From: Lepas anatifera
Lineage: Eukaryota > Arthropoda > Thecostraca > Lepadidae
Assembly: GCA_034440635.1 (NCBI GenBank)
Contig: JAOTON010001605.1
Coordinates: 124,001 to 188,000, forward strand
Reading direction: 5' to 3'
Length of the DNA stretch: 64,000 nt
Part shown: positions 1-10,792 of the stretch, one piece after another
How the letters are laid out: each line of letters starts with the position of its first letter
Position numbering within the stretch: the stretch's first letter is position 1
The notes under the pieces: model-generated
Told to the model about the DNA's origin: nothing
What the model saw: the letters and a program-made list of their open reading frames with translations, nothing else
The model's database searches: none
Translations under genes and position numbers: made by a program

Positions 1-360
1 TTTACAAGACTGCTACTTCCGGACAGAGCAACGTCTGCTGCATTCTACCTGGCTTCACATCCTGCGGGCCGTCTACTTATGCATTCAGCTGTTTAGTGAT
101 TTTGGTCTGTCATCAAGGATTTAAATTCAAAATGGTTGCTGACCCCGGTCCGAAGACAGTTATCCAAGCGAACCGAAAAACAAGGAGGAACAGCCCCCTG
201 CGCAAGGGTGGTTACGGCAAACTTAAGAATTACGATATAAAACGATTCTGTGCACCTAAAATTAATAGGTAATCGGTCAATCTAGCCGAATAATCTTATG
301 TACAAGTGAGTTCCAGGCTAAGAATAGCCACATGTATTTTGTGGAGCGGTCTGATGAAGT

Positions 361-388
361 AAAATAAATAAATAAATAAATAAATAAA
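361..388. repeat. (AAAT)n microsatellite
   Basis: About seven copies of AAAT/TAAA follow AT-rich sequence. The truncated LINE near 14.07 kb ends in a similar tail, so this could be the 3' tail of an old non-LTR insertion lying to its left (1-360). I cannot recognise coding sequence in that stretch, so the LINE reading is only a suggestion. Confidence 0.7.
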
Positions 389-3060
389 CTGCTAGGAATG
401 TTGATAACTTTTATTCTGATACAACTGTGTTCGCATTGCAATTTCCAGTCGGTCCATTGACCTGGTATGGTCATGTTATACATAACTGAATATGCCAAAA
501 TCAGACAAATAAAGCAATACCAAAACATTCGCTCTCACTTAAACCAGTCAGACGCGCTATGGTAAACAAAATTGTCAAAAAATTGTCTTTAAAAAATTGC
601 CAAAAAATTGTATCCAGCCTGCGTCTATCACCTGTCATGACCTCAACATTGACCTTAGCCAAAAGATGATCGAAATAAATTTGCTCTAATTCCTCAAGGA
701 CAAACTACCGCTCTAGTGTCTTTTTTCGCTGTCTCGCATAAGAGTCGGAATTGAGAGGCCGTTGAACCAAACTGGCGCGAGGGTAGATAATTGGCCCTCC
801 GGGTCTTCGGTTGAAGATAATTGGCTGGATTTAGTTCTCCAGTCTCTGTTGCATTTCTACCTGGATCCACTTGTGATCCTAGTTTTATATTTTCATGGCT
901 TTGAAACTCATCAGCTATTTCCAAGTTAATTGTGAGGCGAAAGGCAATAAACTCCCGTCTCTGTACCTTGCCACCGAGCTTCGCAGCTCATATCCGGGCG
1001 CCAACGGTCTTTTAGACCGGGAAACCAGGGCATAGCAAACAGGGCCGGCCCACGAATGAACCATAACTAAGCCGTCAGATGACATATAAAGGCCCTGCAA
1101 GCAGCTGAGCCACAAACTTTGGCCGTTTCAGAAACATAGGAGCTAGCTTCTTGCAACTGCCAAATTTGTGTTATTGCAGTGCACATAGGTTCTTGTGGTG
1201 AAACTTTTCCCTCCTGCCACGGAGCAGCGACTTCATGGGATCGCTAAATCCAGCCGGTCGAGATTAAATTTATCTGCAGGTAATCGCTGTATGGAAATAA
1301 TTCACACGCTGCATGGATTGTACTTGTTTTCGGTTCAAGTTTTGTTCACGGTTTTCTGCAGACAGTTTTCACTTGCAGGTAATTATCACTGTCAGCTTAT
1401 CATTGGCCAAGATATTCTCGTATATTCAATTTAGGTTAACTAGGTTAACAATGCCCACACTGGGTAGCGCTTAAATAGAGAATTGGTGACCGTCTTTATT
1501 TTTGGGGTTGAGTCATTCGCATTTTGGTGCGTCTTCATTTCTGTTCATATAATTTGCGTTGCAAGAGGCTCTTGTAAGAGGCTCTTACTAAGAGCATACC
1601 ATCACACCCTTTGGGTTCTTTCTCATCGTTTTCAGGTCACTGACATAGCAAAGCCAAGAAAAGAAACTGCATACAAAAGTGAACTGATACTTAAGGATTG
1701 ACAGTTCCATATTTTAGATGTCAGGAAAGACCTCAAAGTAGTAGCTGCATTTAACTCTGTGGGACTCATAGCTTCGCACCCAATATGTGCCCTTACCCTG
1801 CCATTACTCATGTGCATAGCACATGCCTATTGGTGGTTCTATTTCTTAATTGCAAACAAAACCACTCACAGGGCTACTGCCGGATTTTTACAGATTTATT
1901 TTTATTTTCTGGGAACACTTCCACACATGAGGTGGGCTTTCAAGCGCCGTTGTAATGGACATGGAGTAATGAAAACTACGGAGGGAGACGGTGGGGATAA
2001 CAATAGATGAGATTACAGGAAGGTAAGATACTACCTGGGGGCCACTGATGCCCAAGGAACATGCGCTCGCTATTTTCAAGTAGTGCAAACCGGCTTTACA
2101 ATGAATTTCCTCAATGATTCCATCTAGGCACTATATACAACAGTAATCGGTGAATCAGCCCTGCAGCATGTCTCATCTCTGTCCGGAAATACATTTTTAG
2201 CGAACCTCCTAATATTTTGAAACCATAAACGTGTATTGAGGCCAGGCCAGGTACAGGTCGGACTCTAAAGGTCGGAACCAAAGGGAAGGCCGCTCAGCAT
2301 TTGCGGGCGCCCCCGATTACGCCAGGGGTGCGCCTAAATTACGCCAGGGGAACCCCGAAATGTCAACAAACATCGACAACAGTGTAAACACTAAAAACGC
2401 TAAAACAACACATACAGTCAAGCGCATGCAGGTTTAAACCCATCAGATAAAAAGAGCACATAACCTGGACACACGCAGACCAAGCCAGATGCAGTCACCA
2501 ATGTGGTCCATTATATTTATCGCGGTGGGTCGCGTCAGCGAGCGGCCACCACACGCACGCCTTTACGTTGTGCCTGCTTATACCTCTTAAATCCTAGTGG
2601 CTGCTGTTATTTTTTGTTTTAGCTAACCACCGCGGCGGCTGTTTTTCACACGCCCTGGCACTAAACACTAGTTCCCGCTCAGAGGTGGCCATTTGGTGCA
2701 GCCTATAAAAACCAAGGTGAATTTCAAATGTTGTCTTCTGTGTGCCACGGTTTTATCTGTGTGCCACTGATCTACCAAAGCAGCTTCAGCGATGCATATC
2801 TGATTCAGCTCAAATACAGATCATATATCTATATTTCCGTTTTTAACTTCCTTCCTACGAGGCCTGCGTAATTCGCGTCGGATTGTGTTGCAAGGGAGCG
2901 TGTGTAATGAGCACGGCCCATTTCGACAGTGGGGTGGTTTAATCTGCTCCCCAGTGCTAGCACAGGGTCGACCGCAGACCTTCATTTGTATTCATTCCAC
3001 GCGAGCGTTACCGTTAGGATGGTTCTCTAGATGAATGCAACAATGCAGCATCGATGAGTA
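389..3060. other. Unassigned stretch
   Basis: Apart from a weak TATA-like motif at 1085, I find no gene, RNA or clear repeat here. Open frames are short (under 85 codons), on both strands, and show no recognisable motif. A CTATAAAAACC motif near 2702 is a second weak TATA-like sequence. Confidence 0.5.
1085..1092 (+). promoter_or_regulatory. Possible TATA box (weak)
   Basis: TATAAAGG lies in a GC-richer patch and is followed by moderately GC-rich sequence. No coding exon can be tied to it. This is a motif match only, and chance occurrence is quite possible. Confidence 0.15.
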
Positions 3061-3065
3061 AACAG

Positions 3066-3066
<1 letters not shown>

Positions 3067-3113
<47 letters not shown>
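3067..3113. repeat. (CT)n microsatellite
   Basis: An uninterrupted CT dinucleotide run of more than 20 units. The flanks (3114-3250) show nothing recognisable. Confidence 0.95.
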
Positions 3114-3115
<2 letters not shown>

Positions 3116-3250
3116 GCGCAGGATGCTGAGTCGCTACATAATGTGTTTTGTGTTTTGACGGTAGATTAGAATGAGAAGCTCTGAGACGCATGAGAAAATG
3201 AATAAGAATGTCCTATGCTGTAGTCATTTAAGTCAAGAAAAATACACAAC

Positions 3251-4110
3251 TTTACCCGCGCACCGGAAGGGGGCTCGGGGGCCCCCACCTATTTTTCCGA
3301 GGTGCTTGGAGAAGCGCTGGTAGCCAGAAAACAAAAGTCGGTCACATTTCAGAAAATTGAGCGGCACGTCAATTGGTGAAAGGGTTTTGCACATCGGCCG
3401 ACCAATTTCTTACTTATAGACCTTCAAAGTCAGACCTGCGTTTTGAGATTGCCACAATCGCGCAGTCGAACCAGTTCGCTTGCGTTGGAGATCAAGTAGT
3501 GACGTCATAACACCATATAAACGGGATCATGTATCAAGATCACCTCACTTGAAAGTCAATGTCAAAGGTCACGGTTTAAGGTCAACCAGCACTTTCACGG
3601 TCATTGGACCCAGTGCTTCCGTTCAAATGACGTCACCCAATCTGACGTATATTATGCTATGACGTCGTAGTTAAGGTAACTCAAGGTAAAGGGCAAAGGT
3701 CATAGGTATATGTTTATCATTATTTTCCGCCCAACGGTTGCTAAAGTGCAAGCTATAGTGTACATTAAAGGAAGTATACCATATTGTGACGTCATAGGTT
3801 AATGACCTCGACACTAAAATTTTAGGAAATTTTCTTCATGACCATCCCTTTATAACTTTGTCCATCTTAAGCAAATTTCCTACTTTTCCCGCGTACTTAC
3901 CGACACTTCACGATACTTCCCCCCCGGCACGTCAAGGATTTGACCTTTATGACTCCGTTTAGCATTGACGATATCTAACCTAGGTGAAAGCAAATTGGTT
4001 AAGACACGATAGCCCTGAACTGGAATTTTTCTAAGCCCTTTAGTTTCCGATATCTCAGGGGGCCTACCAGGTGCGCATTAGTGCCAGACCCCCTCGAGTG
4101 CGGGTGTTAA
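3251..4110 (+). mobile_element. Non-autonomous TIR element, family E1, AGGTCA-rich
   Basis: The left end begins TTTACCCGCGCACCGGAAGG and the right end, reverse-complemented, reads TTAACACCCGCACTCGAGGG, an imperfect TIR with a TTAA-like boundary. The interior carries several TGACGTCA-like and AGGTCA/TGACCT motifs and no coding frame. A second copy lies reversed at 52161-52770; the shared interior (for example around 3490-3720) shows this is a dispersed family. The layout resembles family M1 at 10793, with GC-rich ends, an AGGTCA-rich core and a TTAA edge. It may belong to a TTAA-target superfamily such as piggyBac or Kolobok, but no transposase is seen. Confidence 0.65.
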
Positions 4111-4756
4111 CCGTCAGAGCAATGTGAAACGTGCCTTATGCATTGCGGTTAAGGGCATTCAGTAACAAACACCAGTAAAGCGTGTATGACACCACTATAC
4201 GGTGTGAACAGGGCGTTTGATACGCTGAGTAATCAAGTACAGCGGGTAATCAAAACCTTAAAGCATCAAGCAATCAATTACAAGGGATTTCTAACTACAC
4301 ATTTCTGCCCATCCCAGAAAAAAGTTCGCACACTACTCCGAGCCCCCGCAAACTTGTAGCGCCTTTGGAGAAAAGCAGGTGCCTCGGCCATAATTAAGTC
4401 CTGCTGTGGGTGAAGGGGCGCTACGGGCACTGGGGAGCAGCGCGGTGGTAGTCTGAAGGTAGCCGCGACGGCGGCGGTCGACACAGAACTGGACAGCACG
4501 GCGCCAGTAAGCGATGCACGCATCTATTTTCGGATAAAACAATTGCCACCCAGTGAATGGTTGAATGTGCTCTGCCCTGCCACAACCAGGGCTATTTTGC
4601 CTCCTGAGAACGCCTGCGGGGTCATGTTTTACCTCAACCCCCTAAATCGGCAACCAAAATATGTATTGAGAATATTCAAACGGCTATCGAACGAGCTCAT
4701 TGAGCTGGATAAGAAATGGGCTTCGTTTGTAGTTTCCCGTGATCTGAGCTGAGTTC
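4111..4756. other. Unassigned stretch with a GC-rich patch
   Basis: Around 4330-4530 the DNA is GC-rich with overlapping short open frames on the minus strand (81 and 69 codons). Neither has a recognisable domain, and two frames being open together suggests composition rather than coding. Confidence 0.4.
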
Positions 4757-5060
4757 CACTGGCGGACGAAGGGGGGGGGCATTTCGGCCATGCCCCTCCC
4801 AAGCGCTGGAAGGGGGCAAACTATCTTTTGGTCCCCCCAAAGGCCGGAAAATTTTTGAAAAAGGTGTTTGCACTAGGTCTGACGAGCAATTAAATCTTCA
4901 CTCCCACCCCCCTCCCCCCAGGGAGAGCGATCATGTTCTTGGAGAGGTAGCTTATACTAGACCTGTCGAGCACCCAAATCGCTCGTCCCACCCCCCCCTC
5001 CTCCCAGGAGAGGCAGACATGGGTTTGGTCCTGCAAAACTCGGGTCTGCGTCCGACCCTG
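4757..5060 (+). mobile_element. hAT-like MITE with 8-bp target duplication
   Basis: The element starts CACTGGCGGACG; its right end reverse-complemented reads CAGGGTCGGACG. The 8 bases before it (CTGAGTTC, 4749-4756) and after it (CTGAGCTC, 5061-5068) match at 7 of 8 positions, as expected for an old hAT-type target duplication. Inside is a tandem dimer of about 85 bp: ACTAGGTCTGACGAGC near 4873 and ACTAGACCTGTCGAGC near 4957, each followed by a C-rich run. No coding capacity, so it must have been moved in trans. The hAT assignment rests on TIR style and duplication length. Confidence 0.7.
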
Positions 5061-5068
5061 CTGAGCTC

Positions 5069-5611
5069 AAAGTTCAAATGGCGATGTTAAGATGTTTTCA
5101 GACACACCTTTTGACAGAATGAAGGTTTATACAAATTGGTTTTCTCCCCAAGAACTTTCCATTCGTGTTAGAATTTTGTCTTACCTTTCATGGGAGCCTA
5201 GATAGACATTGTCACTTTTAAACGCCCAATCCCGCTTAACACTAATTTAGAAAGTCATAATTCATATTTGAAATGTCAGTCCCCTCTGAGCTGACCACAA
5301 AAATATCGAGGCATCCTCAAAAAGTTAAAAACTGATTAAGGCATTTGCAGCAAATTACATGCTAACCAAGAGTGAGAAGGAGTTGGCCATTTTATGGCCT
5401 CCCGCCACGTGTGTACCCATGCATGAAGCTTTGCTGTTCAAGTTAGTATGACAGAACCCCATTAGTGGCTTATTACTCATGGGTCCCTGTGGTATGGGTC
5501 CAAATTATGGCCATTTAACCTGGAAAAATCGCTGCAAAAACTTGGGTGTATCTCTGGAATGAGGGTTGAAACTGTGAGTTCACCATTAGTTGATTGGCGT
5601 CTTTCGGGGTT
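5069..5611. other. Unassigned stretch
   Basis: No gene or repeat boundary recognised in this AT-moderate sequence. Confidence 0.4.
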
Positions 5612-6562
5612 GGGGAAGATGAGGTAAGTTGAGCCGGATCTTGCTTTTGCGCCACCAATTGTAAGCTTGTGAGGAAATTTTAGCTTTGTATTCATTCCTG
5701 CCAGTAGAGTGATCAATTGTGCTTATTCTGGCATTAGAGCATTTTTGGCATTCTTTCATAGTTTTTTATAATATCTCACTTACACTTCTTCAATGCATTT
5801 TGCTCATGTTACCCCATGGGTGGGGCAACTTGATCCATAGGAGGGGGTAAATTGAGCAGTTTATACCCCGCAAGATAAAAAAATATATGAGGGCTGTAAG
5901 CACTCGTTTGGGTGGTTGTTGAGCCCATGGTGATCTTCATCATAGCCAAATTTCATTGACCCAGACCAATAGCTTTAATGTCAAACAAGCTCATAAAGGT
6001 CGAATTTTGACCGTGCTGGAAACCCATTGGAAAATACCATGATAATGTGATGTTGAGAATGCAATAAAAGGGGAATAGGTGGACTAAGGGCCGTCAGTGA
6101 CAACCCCTTTCGAGCGTTAGTTTACGATATAAAAAATGAACTAGGGAGGCGGTTGGAAGGGGGGGAGGAGTAAGGCGAGCCATGGCTCATCTTACCCCAT
6201 GCTAGTATGGCTCATCTTGCCCCACGGTTCACAGTTTTGCAAGGCTGCTCGTCACGCCAAACGTCCACTTCCCAGCCCTCATCCGAACACCGTATACCAT
6301 AAGATAACAACTCGGCAAGGTACCCAAACAGCAGCACGCTATGTTCGGAGACAGACTCAAACGCGCACTAAAAAGTCTGGTTTAACACGTCAAAATATAA
6401 TTTTTGTCTCAAGCATATTCACCCGCGCCCGTTCCGCGTCGGCGCGTGAACAGAAAGGCCGCACTATTCTTCTCGGCTGTTACGTGTCAGGTCACATAGC
6501 CTGCCGTCACAGAACTTGAGTGGCTCAACTTGCCCCGTGGCTCATCTTGCCTCATCTTCCCC
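5612..6562 (+). mobile_element. TIR element with CTCATCTTGCCCC subterminal repeats
   Basis: The left end GGGGAAGATGAGGTAAGTTG matches the reverse complement of the right end, GGGGAAGATGAGGCAAGATG, at 18 of 20 positions. Variants of GGCTCATCTTGCCCCA recur inside, near 5820, 6182, 6209, 6522 and 6538, mostly towards the ends, like subterminal binding repeats of a DNA transposon. The open frame at 6199-6519 (106 codons) has no recognisable domain. I could not define a target duplication, so the superfamily is unknown. Confidence 0.65.
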
Positions 6563-7065
6563 TATAAAATGCAAATTAATTACAGCATTCACACTACCAG
6601 CGCGCCAGCGAGTCATTTGGGGGCCATCCATCAATTACGTAAAGCAAGTATGAGATGGGGTTGGGGAGTCAGTCACAGCATGATGAAACGTTTCGCATGG
6701 ACGTTATATGGTGTTACGTGGGGGGAGCACGGAAAAAATATTATGTGGGATTTATGGACAGCCTCGTATACGTAAATAGAGTATGAAGGTTTTACAGAGT
6801 GATTATCGCTATTGTCTTCCTCTGGATACGGCAATTAATAGCTTGAGCTCAGATTCAGATTCAGATTCAGATATATTCAAACAAGGTCCACTCAAGAGGG
6901 CTTTTCACTTGTCCACGTCGACATGATAAAACAATAAAAGATGACGTAAAAGACATAAAATCAACACCTTTGCACTCGCACATCACGCAGCACCAAAACA
7001 CACATCACATTAGCCCAACCATGCCGGAGATTTTATAAAATTCCTAAGACTGGTTTTAAAATGCC
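6563..7065. other. Unassigned stretch with TTCAGA microsatellite
   Basis: Contains a short run of TCAGAT/AGATTC repeats at about 6849-6872. No gene recognised; the 81-codon frame at 6530-6775 has no identifiable motif. Confidence 0.4.
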
Positions 7066-7140
7066 GCCCCGGTAGCTCAGTTGGCAGAGCGTTGGGCTCC
7101 GGCCCGCTGCTCAGAAGCATGCAGTGGCAGTGCATGTCCA
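7066..7140 (+). repeat. tRNA-like SINE head fragment
   Basis: GGTAGCTCAGTTGGCAGAGC is a good tRNA D-arm / Pol III A-box, but no matching B-box, T-arm or acceptor stem follows before the palindromic element at 7153. Read as a truncated tRNA-derived SINE, not a functional tRNA. A related inverted piece (GAGCGGCAGAGCGT on the minus strand, near 10020) lies just beyond the other end of the palindrome. Confidence 0.6.
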
Positions 7141-7540
7141 GTAGACCAGGTCGTCAGAAAATAATTTCCGATTTCGGATTAAGAGTAGTAATTTTATCAT
7201 GTCATGATATGTTGCAAGCATGATGCAAGCAAAACAAATCCGATGAATCTACGTTTAATGGGCGCGGAACGGCCTTTTCTGAAGGCATGTTTTCAGTAGG
7301 ACGGCGTTGAAGTCTCCATTGTCTTCACAATGCATTGTTGTCAGTATCCTTGCAGGACGGTAACTTGGTTACCAACATCAAAATGTCGGATCTATTTGTA
7401 GCCAGGCGGATGCACTGGATACCCAGGCAGCTGCTGAGAGGCCTAGGCACCCTCTGGCCCTCTCCTGGTCACCCTCTTGTTTTGAAGATAGGGGGATTTC
7501 TCGAGTTTTGAACCTTAACAACTTTGGCAATTGTTGACGT

Positions 7541-7996
7541 TTAAAGGGAATGTGGCGCCTTGGTCGAATCCTGGAATTTAGTGTAATTAGGGATACTTTT
7601 AGCCGAAAATCATGGAACTCTCCATGATTTCTCTGAAAAAATATACAATAAGCTCAATATTTTGATTTTTAAAATGCACCTCTACGGGAAAAATAAGTAT
7701 CTGCCAGTGGATGATGTCATGATCTGGTAACCATTACCATATTCAATAGGCTTCAAGGGCTTCGATTGGCTGATACTCACCGTGACGTCAGCATATGTCG
7801 TCACACCAACAACTGACAACTGTGGCCTGCTTCTCATGGTACATGAGGGGTACATTTCAGGTAGGTTTTAGCTTTTATCTACGGAAGCTTCGAGTTTCAA
7901 GACAAATAAGATATTGAGTACCGGGTTTTCCGGCATGCTTTAAAACTTGGCTATGTCAGTCAAAATCACGTTATAAAGGTGTCCCATTCCCTTTAA
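7541..7996 (+). mobile_element. TTAA-flanked MITE, family M4, left-arm copy
   Basis: Bounded by TTAA on both sides, with TIR AGGGAATGTGGCRCC at one end and CATTCCCT at the other; about 456 bp, no coding capacity. The same element occurs reversed in the other arm (9126-9580) and independently at 48103-48549. The interior contains GCTGACGTCACGGTGA (on the complementary strand here), a perfect CRE-type palindrome kept in all copies. TTAA targets are typical of piggyBac and Kolobok groups. Confidence 0.8.
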
Positions 7997-8165
7997 CGAC
8001 GCACCAACCTCTTGGATTATACGGTGTCGCCAACTCTCATCCTGTTGGGAGGGATAGTCAGGCTGTCCTCATTCACTGTCCTTGCCGGGGATTGGAACCA
8101 GGAACCTATGGTGCAGGACAAAGATGTGCTGCCTACTGCAACACAGCACCCCCCCCTTCACCCTT
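7997..8165 (-). repeat. tRNA-derived SINE (minus), left-arm copy
   Basis: Mirror of the copy at 8950-9125. Its 3' body carries the family signature GAGAGTTGGCGACACC (minus strand, around 8030) and its head carries a Pol III B-box like GGTTCCAATCC. It abuts the TTAA MITE in both arms, so it predates the palindrome. Confidence 0.7.
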
Positions 8166-8558
8166 TAATAGCTTTGGCTGGTCAGCTGCTTGAGCTTTTT
8201 CTCTAGTTGAGCACCTACTCAGATTTGGGTGTGGCTACGAGCGTGGTTTGTATGTGAGACCTTGGTGTAGGACAATGTAGTAACGTAATAATCACATGAA
8301 CAGGCTGGGGGCTGTAGGTATGCTATCCTGTGACATGGACATTTTGAGACACACAGTTCTGAAAGAAACCGGACTGACGACTAATTCTATTCGTTTGGCG
8401 TATTTATTTGTTTGATGCAAGCTTAATGCTGTGAGTATGTCTTAATCACCATCATATATTTGCAGATGACCTGGCACTCGAATATCCTACACAAATGACA
8501 CAATACACATCGACTCCGTAGTAAATTAGACATAAGCTTTACTTGTTAACCATTTTTT

Positions 8559-8798
8559 CTATAGGCAGACCATTGCGTGGTCTTTCTCGGGCCTCACTCT
8601 GCCGGTCATCTGCCTGTGAGTAAGCCTAGCCCTGATGAACCCGTCCCTCATGTCGTATTCGAACACAGCCTCGGAGTCGGCCATTACCTCCTTCACACAC
8701 AGTTCCACGCCCTGACCATGAACGAGTAAGTCAACAACTTCCTTGGAAGTAGTCTGGAACATCTTGATCTCCTCGTCAGAAAGGCTCAGAGTGAGCAC
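8559..8798 (-). CDS. Hypothetical ORF in palindrome spacer
   Basis: An 80-codon frame reading toward lower coordinates and opening at a GTG; the frame extends a little into the right arm. Third codon positions are strongly G/C, unlike the AT-rich surroundings, and residues are mixed and soluble in character, with an acidic/hydrophobic segment around residues 20-50. That looks more like an exon or transposon-derived coding remnant than noise, but I do not recognise a family. It is short and lacks a convincing start, so it may be an internal exon or a captured gene piece. Confidence 0.35.
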   Translation of the reverse strand: MLTLSLSDEEIKMFQTTSKEVVDLLVHGQGVELCVKEVMADSEAVFEYDMRDGFIRARLTHRQMTGRVRPEKDHAMVCL

Positions 8799-8949
8799 AG
8801 GATAGCATACCTTCAGCCTTCAGTCTGATCATTTGATTATTACTACACTGTCTTACTCCAAGGTCTCACATACAAACCACGCTCGTAGCCAGACACAAAT
8901 CTGAGTAGGTGCTCAACTAGAGAAAAAGCTCAAGCAGCTGACCAGCCAA

Positions 8950-9125
8950 AGCTATTAAAGGGTGAAGGGGGGGTGCTGTGTTGCAGTAGGCAGCACATCT
9001 GTGTCCTGCACCATAGGTTCCGGGTTCCAATCCCCGGCAAGGACAGTGAATGAGGACAGCCTGACTATCCCTCCCAACAGGATGAGAGTTGGCGACACCG
9101 TGTAATCCAAAAGATTGGTGAGTTG
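8950..9125 (+). repeat. tRNA-derived SINE, right-arm copy
   Basis: Head with B-box GGTTCCAATCC at 9023-9033, followed by a body ending in GAGAGTTGGCGACACCG. Other copies: 19588-19757 (plus), a tail fragment at 19205-19265 (minus) and a diverged copy near 21428-21578. The T-arm-like GGTTCCAATCC with flanking CCGG supports tRNA ancestry. Confidence 0.75.
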
Positions 9126-9580
9126 TTAAAAGGAATCTGGCACCTTTATAACGTGATTTTGACTAAGATAGCCATGTTGTAAAGCATGCCGGAAAACCCG
9201 GTACTCAATATCTCATTTGTCTGGAAACTCGAAGCTTCCGTAGATAAAAGCTAAAACCTACCTGAAATGTAACCCTCATGCACCCTGAGCAGCAGGCCAC
9301 AGTTGTCAGTTGTTGGTGTGCCGACATATGCTGACGTCACGGTGAGTATAAGCTAATCGAAGCCCTTGAAGCCTATTGAATATGGTAGTGGTTACCAGAT
9401 CATGACATCATCCACAGGGAGATATTTATTTTTCCCCTAGAGGTGCATTTTAAAAATCAGAATATTGAGCTTATTGTACATTTTTCAGATAAATCAGGGA
9501 TGGTTCCATGATTTTCGGCTAAAAGTATCCCTAAGTACACTAAATTCCAGGATTCGACCAAGGTGCCACATTCCCTTTAA
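9126..9580 (-). mobile_element. TTAA-flanked MITE, family M4, right-arm copy
   Basis: Reverse-complement partner of 7541-7996, bounded by TTAA at 9126-9129 and 9577-9580. It keeps CTGACGTCACGG near 9330. No coding capacity. Confidence 0.8.
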
Positions 9581-9984
9581 ACGTCAACAATTGCCAAAGT
9601 TGTAAAAGGCTCAAAACTCGAGAAATCCACCTATCTTCGATACAAGGGGGTGACCAGGAAAGGACCAGAGGGTGCCTTGGCCTCTCAGCAGCTGCCCGGG
9701 TATCCAGTGCATCCGCCTGGCTACAAAAGAGATCCGAAGTTTTGATGTTGGTAACCAAGTTACCGTGCTGCAAGGATACTGACAACAATGCATTGTGAAG
9801 TCAATGGAGACTTCAACGCCATGCGACTGAAAACATGCCTTCAGAAAAGGCCGTTCCGCGCCCATTAAACGTAGATTCATCGGATTTGTTTTGCTTGCAT
9901 CATGTTTACAACATATCATGACATAATAATATCACTACTCTTAATCCGAAATCGGAAATTATTTTCTGACAACTTGGTTTAATG

Positions 9985-10100
9985 TCCAGGCTTGGGATCG
10001 GTTCCCCTGAGACGCTCTGCCGCTCAATAGTTTACCCGACGTACAGGTCGGCTGGCAACTGACTGGTGAGAGGGTGACCTGAGCGGGGCGGCCGTCCCTG
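9985..10100 (-). repeat. tRNA-like SINE fragment (minus)
   Basis: On the minus strand GAGCGGCAGAGCGT resembles the D-arm piece at 7066-7140 and GCCGCCCCG recurs just beyond it. The two tRNA-like pieces therefore bracket the palindrome in inverted orientation. They are too degenerate to be tRNA genes. Confidence 0.45.
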
Positions 10101-10792
10101 TGCCTTGTGGGACGTTAAACTTTGGCTTCTAAATCAACCCTTCATTGTGGGATTTGCTCGTTCGGGTGGTGGGGTCGGGGTCTCCGTGACAAGTCCCTTG
10201 ATGACTTTAGTGAGACTCCGACTCCAACAGTCGAACTGAGAACAACTTGGGCAAAATTTATAAAAAAATGCGGATCACCCGGCTGAAGCCCACTCTGGTT
10301 TAATGCTGCCACCCCACGATAGGACAGACGCCGGCGGCCGGACTCCGTGCGTATCAAAGGGAGGGTCCACAATGCGGCGCCGCGAGTGTCATGCTGGTGC
10401 AATTGGCTAGCCCTCCTGCCAAAAGTCTGCCACACATATTGCGGGAGTGGATATACCGAAGACTCAGTTAGCCAGGAGCTCCTGTCTCTCTACCTTCCTC
10501 GGCACATTTTTGGAAGCATATCATGAGGATTCCAGAAATTGAAAGTGTCCAGCACCGGAATAACACAAAAAAGCTATGTATAGGTGAACATTGACGCAGA
10601 AATTACTGAAAATCATTTATTCCACAAACTTTTTTACCACAAATTTCCGTTCTCAACTTACCAGGAAACCTAATGCATTGAACTGCGGATTCTGAAGACC
10701 ACCATTCACAACAGAGATTGAAATGTCTTAAAAAAACATTTGCGCCCGTCCATGTACGCCCATTCAAACTGAAATATCAGAATAGGATAGCT
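10101..10792. other. Unassigned stretch
   Basis: Contains a 97-codon minus-strand frame (10142-10435) without recognisable motifs. No repeat boundary found. Confidence 0.4.

Larger units (their letters stand above)
7153..9970. mobile_element. Large palindromic element (1.18-kb arms)
   Basis: Left arm 7153-8332 is the imperfect reverse complement of right arm 8796-9970, around a 463-bp spacer. The outer ends are GTCAGAAAATAATTTCC and GGAAATTATTTTCTGAC. Each arm contains, in mirrored order, a TTAA MITE and a tRNA-derived SINE, so the arms arose by inverted duplication after those insertions and then diverged modestly. It could be a foldback-type transposon or a local inverted duplication; no clear target duplication was found. 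The spacer holds one open frame (8559-8798, minus). Confidence 0.85.

Noticed and set aside
7066..7140. Functional tRNA gene
   Set aside because: Only the D-arm region is tRNA-like; no T-arm or acceptor pairing, and it runs into the palindrome.
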